A stretch of 64,000 nucleotides of DNA from Bacteroides sp. CAG:443 (GTDB lineage Bacteria; Bacteroidota; Bacteroidia; Bacteroidales; Bacteroidaceae): the NCBI GenBank assembly GCA_000432735.1, contig FR887777.1, forward strand, positions 83,632 through 147,631, read 5' to 3'. Under the pieces are notes generated by a model. That model did not search any database, was not told the DNA's origin, and saw only the letters and a program-made list of their open reading frames with translations. The position numbers and the translations under genes were made by a program. Numbering within the stretch: position 1 is the stretch's first letter; every line of letters starts with the position of its first letter. Shown piece after piece: positions 51,433 through 60,443 of this stretch.

Positions 51433-51525
51433 AAAATTCTTTTTTAATTACAGTTTATACATTTACAAAGCGCAAAAATACAAAAAAATATCATATTTTC
51501 GCATAAAATATAAAATTCAGAAACT

Positions 51526-51912
51526 ATGTATTATTTGAAAAACTATCCATTATCAGTGATTATAATCCTCATCATTTGCTATTTATCCTTCTTTACTCCT
51601 CCCAAGACAGAACTGGACGAAGTAGCAAACATAGACAAATTAGTTCACATCTGCATGTATGGCGGATTAACAATGGTTATCTGGTCCGAGTATCTTAAAA
51701 AACATCGTCAGATTATATGGAAGAAACTTGCTACGGGAGGAATCATCTTTCCTATAGCCATGAGCGGATGTATCGAAATATTACAGGCGACCTGTACGAC
51801 CAATCGCAGCGGCGACTGGCTCGACTTCCTAGCGAACTCTTTAGGAGTCGGTTTAGCCTGTCTGTTCAGTTATTACATAATCCGTCCTTTAGCAAAAAAA
51901 CATTTACAATAA
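51526..51912 (+). CDS. VanZ-like family protein
   Basis: A 128-aa protein with about four hydrophobic spans and VanZ features: an early FFTPPKTELDEVANIDKLVH, a conserved DKLVHICMYGGL block and the loop GCIEILQATCTTNRSGDWLDFLANSLGV. VanZ proteins affect teicoplanin resistance in enterococci, but most homologues have no known role. No resistance genes are adjacent. It is a single gene, divergent from the transporter gene. Confidence 0.85.
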   Translation: MYYLKNYPLSVIIILIICYLSFFTPPKTELDEVANIDKLVHICMYGGLTMVIWSEYLKKHRQIIWKKLATGGIIFPIAMSGCIEILQATCTTNRSGDWLDFLANSLGVGLACLFSYYIIRPLAKKHLQ

Positions 51913-51920
51913 AAATGAGA

Positions 51921-51950
51921 AACTCCGAGAACTTCCCAGCCCCCGGAGTC
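51921..51950 (-). terminator. Possible terminator after the sigma factor gene
   Basis: ACTCCG and CGGAGT form a short GC-rich stem with a G/C loop; on the minus strand TTTCTCATTTTTATT follows. It lies in the convergent gap with the VanZ-like gene. Confidence 0.4.
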
Positions 51951-51999
51951 AATGAAAAACGTTATTAATTATTTTTAAAGATAGAGAGTTTTCTTGTGT

Positions 52000-52503
52000 T
52001 TAGCGGAAGTCCTTCAGTTCTTCCTGTAATTTTTGCCGGGTAAAGTAGATACGGCTCTTAACTGTCCCCAGCGGAAGTCCCAACTTATCGGCAATTTCGC
52101 GATACTTAAATCCCGATACATACATCGAGAACGGTATACGATATTCTTTCGGCAGCGCATTCACAATACGGCGCATTTCCTTTAAGTCGTAGGATCCTTC
52201 TGTAGAATCACCTTCTATATCGAAATTCTGATTCAGATAATATTGATTGTCGGTCTGGTCTACATAAGTCTGGTCGCGCAATGCCTTCCGATAATTATTA
52301 ATAAAGATATTACGCATGATTGTGTAAACCCATCCCTTAAAGTTTGTTTCGGCTGTATACTTTTCTTCATTGTCCAACGCTTTCAGCGAAGTTTCCTGAA
52401 GCAAGTCATTTGCTTCTTCGCGATCTGCTGTCAACTTATAAGCAAAATTCAATAGTTCTGTCTGAACGCTCAACAGATCCTGAGCAAAATTAGCAGTTCT
52501 CAT
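52000..52503 (-). CDS. ECF-type RNA polymerase sigma factor
   Basis: A 167-aa sigma70-family protein from ATG 52503 (a longer frame to 52557 adds a poorly supported leader). Region 2 is visible as LNFAYKLTADREEANDLLQET followed by NFKGWVYTIMRNIFINNYRK, and region 4 as ALPKEYRIPFSMYVSGFKYREIADKLGLPLGTVKSRIYFTRQKL (in parts). No anti-sigma factor lies next to it, unlike many Bacteroidota ECF genes tied to SusCD loci. Its stimulus is unknown. Confidence 0.9.
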   Translation of the reverse strand: MRTANFAQDLLSVQTELLNFAYKLTADREEANDLLQETSLKALDNEEKYTAETNFKGWVYTIMRNIFINNYRKALRDQTYVDQTDNQYYLNQNFDIEGDSTEGSYDLKEMRRIVNALPKEYRIPFSMYVSGFKYREIADKLGLPLGTVKSRIYFTRQKLQEELKDFR

Positions 52504-52692
52504 ATTTTTATAAATGGTGTTTGAGATTAATATTCTTGTTTTGTTTTGACACTGCAATATTAGCTCAAAAACGAACAGCCAATTTCATAAAATCAGGTAT
52601 GAAACAGGGGAATATCTATCATATAACAGTTTTTACCCCCTTCTGTGATAGTTTACAGGTGGTTTTTCCACCAGTTCAAGAAAAAATTAGCC

Positions 52693-53166
52693 CTATTTCC
52701 AGGTGGTATAGGGCTCTTTCATCAGAAAAGAATTATAATATTTAACCTGCCCTGTCACTTCTTCACCAAGAAAAGCAGGACGCAGGAAAGCTTCTTCCTC
52801 GGTAGAGAGTTCTATTTCGGCGACAACCAGTCCTGCGTTTTCACCATAAAACTCATCTACTTCGAAAGTATGTCCTCCAAAATTTACCAGATAACGTGTC
52901 TTATCAATGAGCCCGGGTTCGCAAAGTTTCATCAACTCTTCCGCCTCATCGAGTGGGATTTCTTTCTCCCACTCATAGCGGCTCAGCCCTGAATCATTCG
53001 AAGGTCCCTTAATGGTAAGGAAACCCTTTTCATCTCGGATACGTACTCTGACAGTTCTTCCGCGGGCACTGCAAATATACCCTTGTTTTATACGGCTTTT
53101 ACTTTCAGCCAACTGGCGATAAGAATCATCTTTCACCAAAAACTTACGTTCTATTTCCTGTGCCAT
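52693..53166 (-). CDS. CYTH domain protein (triphosphate tunnel metalloenzyme)
   Basis: A 157-aa CYTH protein with the N-terminal EIERKFLV signature (ExExK) and alternating acidic/basic strands such as KIKQGYIC-like, TVRVRIRDEKGFLTIK and YEWEKEIPLDEAEEL. CYTH enzymes act on triphosphates; bacterial ones of this size are often inorganic triphosphatases. It lies 15 bp after the 45-aa membrane protein gene on the same strand. Confidence 0.9.
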   Translation of the reverse strand: MAQEIERKFLVKDDSYRQLAESKSRIKQGYICSARGRTVRVRIRDEKGFLTIKGPSNDSGLSRYEWEKEIPLDEAEELMKLCEPGLIDKTRYLVNFGGHTFEVDEFYGENAGLVVAEIELSTEEEAFLRPAFLGEEVTGQVKYYNSFLMKEPYTTWK

Positions 53167-53181
53167 TGCGGTCGTTGTTTT

Positions 53182-53319
53182 TTAAGACAATGAATAAAGA
53201 GTCATAATCAAGACAGCCAAAATAATCAGGCCTACACATAAATACTTTATCAAACGATTTGCTTTTTCTTCTTCCCGCTTGCTAAAATCCTGTTTCTTGT
53301 TATGTTTCTTAGTTCCCAT
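53182..53319 (-). CDS. Small single-span membrane protein (45 aa)
   Basis: The frame from ATG 53319 to TAA 53182 encodes 45 aa: a highly charged N-terminal half (GTKKHNKKQDFSKREEEKAN) followed by a hydrophobic helix (YLCVGLIILAVLIMTLYSL). The Lys-rich start suggests a cytoplasmic N-terminus. A near -7 box (TATCTTTA on the minus strand, 53349-53356) lies 30 bp upstream, and the CYTH gene follows 15 bp later. I do not recognise a family; coding status rests on layout and amino-acid pattern. Confidence 0.65.
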   Translation of the reverse strand: MGTKKHNKKQDFSKREEEKANRLIKYLCVGLIILAVLIMTLYSLS

Positions 53320-53394
53320 AGCTATAGTATTTAGATTAAACTTTTATTTTAAAGATACAAAAATTTCAACAAAAGCTCACGAATTCAACTTTTT

Positions 53395-54510
53395 TTAAAC
53401 TTCGCTATCCGAGAATTCCATCAGATAAGCTTTGATGAATCCATCTATCTTGCCATCCATTACTCCGTTTACATCCGAAGTCTGATAATTGGTACGATGG
53501 TCCTTTACACGGCGGTCGTCGAAAACATAACTACGAATCTGTGAGCCCCATTCGATTTTCTTCTTTCCGGCCTCCACCTTAGCCTGCTCTTCCATACGAT
53601 GCTGCAACTCTTTATCGTATAAGATAGAACGCAACTGACGCATCGCATTTTCCTTATTCTTCGGCTGGTCACGAGTTTCCGTATTTTCAATCAAGATTTC
53701 TTCTTCCTCGCCGGTATAAGGATCTTTATATTGGTAGCGCAAACGAACACCCGACTCAACCTTATTAACGTTCTGACCACCGGCACCTCCGCTTCGGAAC
53801 GTATCCCACGACAAACGGGCAGGTTCCACAACTACTTCGATAGAATCGTCAACCAATGGAGTAACGAATACGGAAGCAAAAGAAGTCATTCGCTTACCCT
53901 GAGCATTATAAGGAGAAACGCGCACCAAACGATGCACACCATTTTCACCTTTCAGATAACCATAGGCATACGCGCCCTCGATATTCATGGTCACAGTCTT
54001 GATACCAGCCTCATCACCTTCCTGCAAGTTTGCAACAGAAAGCTTATAGCCATTGCTCTCAGCCCAGCGCATATACATACGCATCAGCATGGAAGCCCAG
54101 TCCTGACTCTCCGTACCACCTGCTCCTGAATTAATCTTCAGTACACAGTCCATCTGGTCGGCTTCCGAACGAAGCATATTCTTCAGCTCCAGTTCTTCCA
54201 GCGCATGCAGTGCTTTTGTATACGCCTCTTCCACTTCAGCCTCGGTCACCAGTTCATCCTTATAAAAGTCGAAAGCCAGTTCCAGTTCATCTGTCAATGT
54301 CTTAACATTATTATATCCTTCAATCCATCCTTGCAAGCCTTTCACTTTCTTCATCTGAGCTTCTGCCTTTTTCGCATCATCCCAGAAACCTGGCGCCTGT
54401 GTACGAAGCTGCTCCTCTTCTACCTGTACCTTTTTGTTTTCTATATCCAGATAACGATAAAGAGCTTCAGTACGTGTCTTTACATCTTTTAGCTGTTCAA
54501 TTGTAATCAT
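53395..54510 (-). CDS. prfB: Peptide chain release factor 2
   Basis: RF2 ends translation at UGA and UAA. The 371-aa protein has the GGQ loop in RSGGAGGQNVNKVESG and the codon-recognition tripeptide as SPY (in LVRVSPYNAQG) where E. coli has SPF. The whole chain is encoded in one frame: the N-terminal YRYLDIENKK stretch, where most prfB genes have an in-frame UGA and +1 shift, reads straight through. Expression is thus probably not autoregulated by frameshifting. Confidence 0.96.
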   Translation of the reverse strand: MITIEQLKDVKTRTEALYRYLDIENKKVQVEEEQLRTQAPGFWDDAKKAEAQMKKVKGLQGWIEGYNNVKTLTDELELAFDFYKDELVTEAEVEEAYTKALHALEELELKNMLRSEADQMDCVLKINSGAGGTESQDWASMLMRMYMRWAESNGYKLSVANLQEGDEAGIKTVTMNIEGAYAYGYLKGENGVHRLVRVSPYNAQGKRMTSFASVFVTPLVDDSIEVVVEPARLSWDTFRSGGAGGQNVNKVESGVRLRYQYKDPYTGEEEEILIENTETRDQPKNKENAMRQLRSILYDKELQHRMEEQAKVEAGKKKIEWGSQIRSYVFDDRRVKDHRTNYQTSDVNGVMDGKIDGFIKAYLMEFSDSEV

Positions 54511-54635
54511 ATATTGAATATCTTATCTTTTTATTCGAGTTGCAAAATTACATATTTCGTCTGTGAAGTAAAAACAGGAATAAAGATTTTAGCCCATTTA
54601 CCAGGCAGAATCTTACATTTCCTGTAAGTTCCTCA

Positions 54636-56441
54636 CTACTCTTCGTACATTTTTTCTATTTCGGCAGCGTAATTCTTCATCAGTACCGGACGCTTGATCT
54701 TTAGTGTATTGGTCAGCTCACCCTTTTCCATACTGAACGGTTCCGGCAACAAGGTAAAACGTTTCACTTGTTCATAATGAGCGAATTCCTGTTGCAATGT
54801 ATCAATTCTCAAACGGAACAAGTCGATGATTTCCTGTTTCTGAAGCAAATCCTTCATATCGGTATATGCAATATGATGTGCTTCTGCATACTTTTTCACC
54901 TGTTCATATTCCGGAACAATCAAGGCCGAAACAAACTTCCGCTGATCGGCTATGATGGATATCTGATCTATATAACGATCTACGACCAATTTTGTTTCGA
55001 TAGCCTGCGGAGCAATATACTTTCCGTTCGATGTCTTAAACAAATCCTTGATGCGTTCTGTCAGATAGAGGAAGCCATCTTTCAAGTATCCGGCATCGCC
55101 TGTATGGAACCATCCATCTTCCGTCAGAACCTGACGCGTCATAGCTTCTTTCTTATAATATCCCTTTGTCACGGTTTCACCACGCAACAAGATTTCATTG
55201 TTCTCGCCAATCTTGATTTCCAGTCCCGGCATTACACGCCCAACCGAGCCGATTCGAAAACTATCGAGCCAGCAACACGATACGGTAGCCGTCGTTTCAG
55301 TCAGACCATATCCCGCTATCATATTGATTCCCACCGAATGAACGAATTCTTCCACAGCCAACGGAATGGCAGCTCCTGCCGTAGGAAAAAAGTTTCCATT
55401 CTCGATACCAAGAGTCTTTTTCAGCAGACTGTAAATCGTCTTCTCATAAAACTTATACTTCATGTGAAGCAAGGGAGGAGGTGTCTTGCCATTCATCAGA
55501 TAGGTAATGTTATGCTCCTTACCCACTTTCAAAGCATCCAGCATCAGCCCTTTCTTCAGTCCCGTTGTTTCATTGATTTTTGCTTGGACTCCAGCATACA
55601 CTTTTTCCCAAAAACGAGGAACACTACACATAGCGGTAGGACGGATTTCCTTGATGGTCTTCTGTATATCCTGCGGACACAAGTTGACACACAGCGTACA
55701 CCCTTTATTGATGCAATAATAGCTCCATGCACGCTCGAAAATATGGGTAAAAGGAAGAAAGTTCATCACCACATCCGCTTCAGTCAAGGTCTTTAAGCGC
55801 TGGTCATGAGCTGCAAACGCCGCTTCATAGCATGAATGATGCAACATGACTCCCTTCGACTCGCCCGTAGTACCCGAAGTATAAAGAATGTTGGCCAAAT
55901 CGCCGTTCCCCGACTCCGAAGTACGCTTATCCACCTCTTCCTGATACATTCCATCCTCTCCCAGCTTCAGAAAGTCGGAAAAATAAATAGAATTTTTATC
56001 AGCGGCCGAACGTTTTACCTTCGGATCGAATATAATAATCTGCTTCAGCGACTTACACAAGTTCTGTACCCGATAAGCCACATCATACTGATACTGCTCA
56101 CCCACAAACAAGAAACGGATTCCCGCATCTTCCAGTATATAGTGTACTTGTGCTTCCGAACTCGTGGCATACAGTGGGATAGTAACCACCCGGCTGCCGA
56201 AAGCACCAAAATCTGTATATAGACATTCCGGCATGTTCTGAGAAAATATACCCACATTTTCCTGAACTGCCGTTCCTAAAGCGATCAAAGCGTTCGAAAC
56301 ATTTTTGACTTTTGCTGCAAACTGGTTCCACGAAACAGGAATCCAGCTTTCGGTTTCATAGTTTCGATATTTTAAGGCTATGCGGTCACCGTATTTCTTA
56401 GCTTGCCGACATATTAAGGTTGATAAATAAGAATTACTCAT
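54636..56441 (-). CDS. Long-chain fatty-acid--CoA ligase (AMP-forming)
   Basis: A 601-aa ANL-superfamily ligase. The AMP-binding loop ILYTSGTTGESKGVMLHH, the AGYGLTETTATVSCCW box and the DGWFHTGDAGYLKDG plus LTERIKDLFKTSNGKYIAPQ motifs are all intact. The closest type is FadD15-like long-chain acyl-CoA synthetases. It activates fatty acids to acyl-CoA, used in lipid recycling. Monocistronic and divergent from the M20 hydrolase gene. Confidence 0.92.
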   Translation of the reverse strand: MSNSYLSTLICRQAKKYGDRIALKYRNYETESWIPVSWNQFAAKVKNVSNALIALGTAVQENVGIFSQNMPECLYTDFGAFGSRVVTIPLYATSSEAQVHYILEDAGIRFLFVGEQYQYDVAYRVQNLCKSLKQIIIFDPKVKRSAADKNSIYFSDFLKLGEDGMYQEEVDKRTSESGNGDLANILYTSGTTGESKGVMLHHSCYEAAFAAHDQRLKTLTEADVVMNFLPFTHIFERAWSYYCINKGCTLCVNLCPQDIQKTIKEIRPTAMCSVPRFWEKVYAGVQAKINETTGLKKGLMLDALKVGKEHNITYLMNGKTPPPLLHMKYKFYEKTIYSLLKKTLGIENGNFFPTAGAAIPLAVEEFVHSVGINMIAGYGLTETTATVSCCWLDSFRIGSVGRVMPGLEIKIGENNEILLRGETVTKGYYKKEAMTRQVLTEDGWFHTGDAGYLKDGFLYLTERIKDLFKTSNGKYIAPQAIETKLVVDRYIDQISIIADQRKFVSALIVPEYEQVKKYAEAHHIAYTDMKDLLQKQEIIDLFRLRIDTLQQEFAHYEQVKRFTLLPEPFSMEKGELTNTLKIKRPVLMKNYAAEIEKMYEE

Positions 56442-56505
56442 TTAAAATTTAGTTATTTTATTATCGCTGAATGCAAAGATAGAGTTTAATTTGGAATAAA
56501 TAAAG

Positions 56506-56513
56506 TATCTTTG
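56506..56513 (+). promoter_or_regulatory. Bacteroides-type -7 box for the M20 gene
   Basis: TATCTTTG lies 24 bp before the ATG at 56538; a TTTA at 56485-56488 is near the -33 position. The box overlaps an upstream in-frame ATG (56511), which is therefore not the start. Confidence 0.55.
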
Positions 56514-56537
56514 CCGCACAAAACAGAATCTTTTTTT

Positions 56538-57602
56538 ATGTTAGACATTGGTTATTACACATCCGAAGCACTGACACTGCTTCAGGCATTAATCGGCATT
56601 CCTTCCATCAGCAGAGAAGAAGAGGCTGCTGCCGATTTTTTACAAAATTACATTGAGGAAACCGGCATCATGACCGGACGCTCTGGTAATAACATCTGGT
56701 GTATCAGCCCGATGTTCGACATCCAACGTCCTACCATATTGCTGAACTCTCACATAGATACAGTAAAACCTGTCAACGGCTGGCGCAAACAGCCTTTTAC
56801 ACCTAAGATGGAAAACGGCAAGCTCTACGGACTAGGAAGCAACGATGCCGGCGCCAGTCTGGTTTCTCTCTTCCAGACCTACCGTTACCTATGCGCTACC
56901 GAACAGAGTTACAATCTGATCTTTCTGGCTTCCTGCGAAGAAGAAGTTTCCGGCAAGAACGGAATTGAAAGCGTTTTGCATCAGCTGCCTCCTATCACAC
57001 TGGGAGTTGTAGGCGAACCTACCGAGATGAATCCGGCCATAGCCGAAAAAGGATTAATGGTACTCGATGTAACCGCCCGCGGCAAAGCCGGTCATGCGGC
57101 ACGCGAAGAAGGCGACAATGCCATCTACAAGGTACTGGACGATATAGAATGGTTCCGAAGCTTCCGCTTCCCGAAAGAATCATCCCTGCTTGGTCCCGTA
57201 AAAATGAGTGTGACACAGATCAATGCAGGCACACAGCATAATGTAGTGCCCGACCTGTGTACCTTCGTTGTCGATATCCGCAGCAACGAGTTTTATTCCA
57301 ACGAAGAACTGTTCAAGGAGATTTCCTCTCACATCAGCTGTGAAGCAAAAGCCCGTTCGTTCCGCCTCAACTCGTCACGCATTGATGCCGACCATCCGTT
57401 TGTGAAACGTGCCGTCGAACTGGGTAAAGTACCTTTCGGCTCACCCACGCTTTCCGACCAGGCACTCATGCCTTTCCCCTCTGTAAAAATCGGGCCGGGA
57501 AAGTCTTCACGCTCACATACAGCCGACGAATACATCATGGTAGGAGAAATAGAAGAGGCTATCGGTACGTATATCTCCATACTGGACGGATTGAAACTGT
57601 AG
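56538..57602 (+). CDS. M20 family metallohydrolase (ArgE/DapE-like)
   Basis: A 354-aa zinc amidohydrolase from ATG 56538. Metal residues appear in LLNSHIDTVKP (HxD), LYGLGSNDAGAS (Asp), CEEEVSGKNG (catalytic Glu pair) and VGEPTEMNPAIAEKG. The dimerisation domain follows, and the His in the terminal SRSHTADEYI. Substrate could be an N-acylated ornithine or citrulline; Bacteroides use succinylated arginine intermediates, but no other arg gene is adjacent. Confidence 0.82.
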   Translation: MLDIGYYTSEALTLLQALIGIPSISREEEAAADFLQNYIEETGIMTGRSGNNIWCISPMFDIQRPTILLNSHIDTVKPVNGWRKQPFTPKMENGKLYGLGSNDAGASLVSLFQTYRYLCATEQSYNLIFLASCEEEVSGKNGIESVLHQLPPITLGVVGEPTEMNPAIAEKGLMVLDVTARGKAGHAAREEGDNAIYKVLDDIEWFRSFRFPKESSLLGPVKMSVTQINAGTQHNVVPDLCTFVVDIRSNEFYSNEELFKEISSHISCEAKARSFRLNSSRIDADHPFVKRAVELGKVPFGSPTLSDQALMPFPSVKIGPGKSSRSHTADEYIMVGEIEEAIGTYISILDGLKL

Positions 57603-57627
57603 TAAATCAACTAAAGAACAGAAAACA

Positions 57628-58632
57628 ATGAAATTATCCCTAAAGACATTCAACCTGCTGGGCCTACTGGTAACCATATTGTTCTTTTCCGCATGCGGCA
57701 GCAGCAACAAGAACCGTCAGGAAAGTGAAACAGAAAACCAGCCGTTAGTAAAGGCTCCCGATTTCAATGCCGACAGCGCTTACCTGTATGTCAAAAAGCA
57801 GGTAGACTTCGGTCCCCGTGTTCCGAATACGGCAGCACACCGTTCCTGTGGCGACTATCTAGCCAAGCAACTGGAAAGCTTTGGAGCAAAGGTTTATAAC
57901 CAGTATGCCGACCTCATGGCATACGACGGTACGATGCTGAAGGCACGTAACATAATCGGAGCCTATAATCCCGATGCCAAGAAACGTGTACTGCTGGCCG
58001 CTCACTGGGACAGCCGTCCGTATGCTGATGCCGATGAAGAAAAGCACCATCATACTCCTATCGATGGAGCCAATGACGGAGCAAGCGGCGTGGGCGTATT
58101 GCTGGAAATAGCCCGACACTTACAGCAACAGGCTCCTGCCATCGGTATAGACATCATCTTCTTCGACGCAGAAGATTACGGTATGCCCGACTTCTACAAA
58201 GGGGATTACAAGTCAGATACCTGGTGCCTGGGCTCACAATATTGGGGACGTATTCCGCATACACCCGACTACAAGGCACGCTTCGGTATTCTGCTCGACA
58301 TGGTAGGAGGCAAAAACGCCACATTCTATTACGAGGGATACTCCAAGCGTACGGCCAACCAGCCCATGCAGAAGATTTGGGATATAGCACACAGCCTGGG
58401 ATATACCCAGTATTTCATCAAGGACAACGGTGGAGAAGTGACCGACGATCACGTCTATGTAAACAACTTCCGCCAGATTCCTTGTGTAGACATCATCGAT
58501 TTCAGCCCGAACAGTCCGGACGGATTCAACCCGACCTGGCATACGCTGAACGACAATCTGGATAACATTGACAAGGCAACCCTGCAAGCCGTGGGACAAA
58601 CCGTCATGACCGTTATCTATAACGAAAAGTAA
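57628..58632 (+). CDS. Glutaminyl-peptide cyclotransferase (type II), lipoprotein
   Basis: An M28-fold zinc enzyme that cyclises N-terminal Gln to pyroglutamate. The 334-aa chain has a lipoprotein signal (LLVTILFFSACGSS, lipobox). Zn ligands are in HWDSRPYAD, DGANDGASG, FFDAEDYG and DDHVYVNNF. The WHTLNDNLDNIDKATL end is the QC hallmark distinguishing it from aminopeptidases. Periplasmic QC of Bacteroidales modifies Gln exposed by signal peptidase cleavage (family knowledge). It sits between the M20 gene and sufE. Confidence 0.85.
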   Translation: MKLSLKTFNLLGLLVTILFFSACGSSNKNRQESETENQPLVKAPDFNADSAYLYVKKQVDFGPRVPNTAAHRSCGDYLAKQLESFGAKVYNQYADLMAYDGTMLKARNIIGAYNPDAKKRVLLAAHWDSRPYADADEEKHHHTPIDGANDGASGVGVLLEIARHLQQQAPAIGIDIIFFDAEDYGMPDFYKGDYKSDTWCLGSQYWGRIPHTPDYKARFGILLDMVGGKNATFYYEGYSKRTANQPMQKIWDIAHSLGYTQYFIKDNGGEVTDDHVYVNNFRQIPCVDIIDFSPNSPDGFNPTWHTLNDNLDNIDKATLQAVGQTVMTVIYNEK

Positions 58633-58666
58633 CTACAGGAAAAACAAAGACTAAAAGAAACAAGAT

Positions 58667-59104
58667 ATGAAAACAATCAACGAACTCCAAGACGAAGTGA
58701 TTGAAGAATTCAGTGACTTCGACGACTGGATGGACAAGTACCAGTTGCTTATCGACCTGGGAAACGAACAAGAACCTCTCGATGAAAAATATAAAACAGA
58801 GCAAAACCTGATAGACGGTTGCCAAAGCCGTGTGTGGCTTCAGGCAGATCTGGTAGACGGGAAAGTAATCTTTCAGGCAGAAAGTGATGCACTGATTGTA
58901 AAAGGTATCATTACTCTGCTGATAAAGGTTGTATCGGGACATACCCCCGACGAAATCTTGGACTCCGATCTGTACTTCATCGAGAAAATCGGGCTTAAGG
59001 AACACTTGTCGCCTACCCGCAGCAACGGACTCCTCGCCATGGTAAAGCAGATGCGCATGTACGCGCTTGCTTTCAAAGCCAAACAAGAAGAAGGAAAATT
59101 GTAA
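58667..59104 (+). CDS. sufE: SufE family sulfur acceptor
   Basis: SufE takes persulfide sulfur from SufS for Fe-S cluster assembly. The 145-aa protein has the conserved sulfur-carrying Cys52 in QNLIDGCQSRVWLQ, followed by GIITLLIKVVSGHTPDEIL and GLKEHLSPTRSNGLLAM. Located at the end of the M20-QC-sufE run with 34 bp spacing; its terminator overlaps the converging methyltransferase gene. Confidence 0.93.
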   Translation: MKTINELQDEVIEEFSDFDDWMDKYQLLIDLGNEQEPLDEKYKTEQNLIDGCQSRVWLQADLVDGKVIFQAESDALIVKGIITLLIKVVSGHTPDEILDSDLYFIEKIGLKEHLSPTRSNGLLAMVKQMRMYALAFKAKQEEGKL

Positions 59105-59118
59105 TATACTCTCAAGCC

Positions 59119-59158
59119 AATGCCATTACTTTTGTCTACGGACGAAGGAAATGGCATT
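59119..59158 (+). terminator. Terminator of sufE inside the 3' end of the opposing gene
   Basis: AATGCCATT and AATGGCATT form the stem, followed by TTTTTC on the plus strand. The right arm lies within the last codons of the converging methyltransferase gene. Confidence 0.65.
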
Positions 59159-60350
59159 TTTCACATTTTATCAGTACCTTCTCTCCATCGGCAAGCGTGG
59201 TAGCAAACAGATAAACGTCTCCACCCTCCTTCAACTTCAGCTTTTTACGGAGGTCGGCCACAGAAGACGGGAAATTACGTACCGTCAGGTTGGCCTTGTC
59301 TACACCCGCCAAAAACGATTTCAACTCCTTCTTGCCGAATCCTGATACCGCAATTACCCGGAAGCAGCGTCCGGGAAAGTCAATCTCCGTATCGGAAGTA
59401 TACAGATGACTGTTGGGATGAAGCTTCTTTACCCCGTATCGTTCCGACAAGATGCGGTAAGCCCCCGCTTTCAGCAAGGCAGCTCCCGGCTCATACAGAT
59501 ATCCTTCCACCTGTTCTGCCATGACACACGAAGCATTGCGCTCCTGTGAAAGCGTAAACTCCACATGTTGATGAACAAAGTTATTAACAACCTGTTCACA
59601 ACTTATAACTATCTCTTTATTAGATTGTTCAGAAGATAAATCTTGTTTTTTGAGGATAATTATCAACTCTTTGCACTCGTTATTAACAGCCACAATGTGT
59701 ATTTCACGAACATGCTTCAGATCGTTCAAAGCCGATGCCATATCGAGCATAGGCGAAAGTTTAATCATTACCACCCGTCCCCGCTCTATGAGTAGCGGTT
59801 CGAGCGCGCACACATTCGGTTCACAGTCGGCAATGGCCACTGTTTTTCCTCCATGACTGTCGCGTCGTGCCGGATCGAGAAACAGACAATCCACCGGATC
59901 CATTGTCCGGAGATACTCTGTTCCATCGGCCTGATGCACACGGATATGTCCTACTCCCAGCAAAGGAAAGTTATGCCGTGCCAGTTCGCACAACACCTCC
60001 TGCCGCTCTACATAGTCGGCCTGCCTGAACCGGCGGGCAATAAACGAGCAGTCCACTCCCAACCCAGCCGTCAGATCGGCAAACGTATCACCGCCGACCA
60101 GCGAAGCCTTATAGCGTGCAGTCACTTCCGACGAGCACTGTTCCATCGACAAATGCTGAGGATAACGGATACCTTCCGTCTGAGCCCATGAAGGCACCTT
60201 CTTTTCGGCAATCTGCCACCCGGCTATCTGCACCACAGCTTTGGTCATATCCACATCAGGATATTTACCAGCCTGCAAAGCAAGCAAGCGAACATCGTCG
60301 TGACGGTGCTCATCAATGAAACGAGAAGTTTCAGGAGATATTTCTTTCAT
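59136..60350 (-). CDS. Class I SAM-dependent methyltransferase with THUMP-like domain
   Basis: From ATG 60350 the protein has 404 aa. SAM motif I is FADLTAGLGVDCSFIARRF and the acceptor-side motif reads DCLFLDPARRDSHGGKTV. The C-terminal ~80 residues form a THUMP-like RNA-binding region. It is probably an RNA methyltransferase (inference from the domain pair). Longer frames to 60383 cross a hairpin. The stop lies in the sufE terminator. Confidence 0.85.
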   Translation of the reverse strand: MKEISPETSRFIDEHRHDDVRLLALQAGKYPDVDMTKAVVQIAGWQIAEKKVPSWAQTEGIRYPQHLSMEQCSSEVTARYKASLVGGDTFADLTAGLGVDCSFIARRFRQADYVERQEVLCELARHNFPLLGVGHIRVHQADGTEYLRTMDPVDCLFLDPARRDSHGGKTVAIADCEPNVCALEPLLIERGRVVMIKLSPMLDMASALNDLKHVREIHIVAVNNECKELIIILKKQDLSSEQSNKEIVISCEQVVNNFVHQHVEFTLSQERNASCVMAEQVEGYLYEPGAALLKAGAYRILSERYGVKKLHPNSHLYTSDTEIDFPGRCFRVIAVSGFGKKELKSFLAGVDKANLTVRNFPSSVADLRKKLKLKEGGDVYLFATTLADGEKVLIKCEKCHFLRP

Positions 60351-60366
60351 TGCATACATAAAAAAA

Positions 60367-60398
60367 TATCCCGCAAAAATCACAATTTTCGCGGGATA
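60367..60398 (-). terminator. Hairpin between the DUF2795 gene and the methyltransferase gene
   Basis: TATCCCGC and GCGGGATA with A/T-rich inner pairing form a stem. On the minus strand TTTTTTTAT follows. It ends 17 bp before the methyltransferase ATG and probably terminates the upstream DUF2795 transcript. Confidence 0.7.
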
Positions 60399-60443
60399 GA
60401 AATTTTAAGACTTGAGCGGTTTAAAAAAGTAACCAACCCTTAA

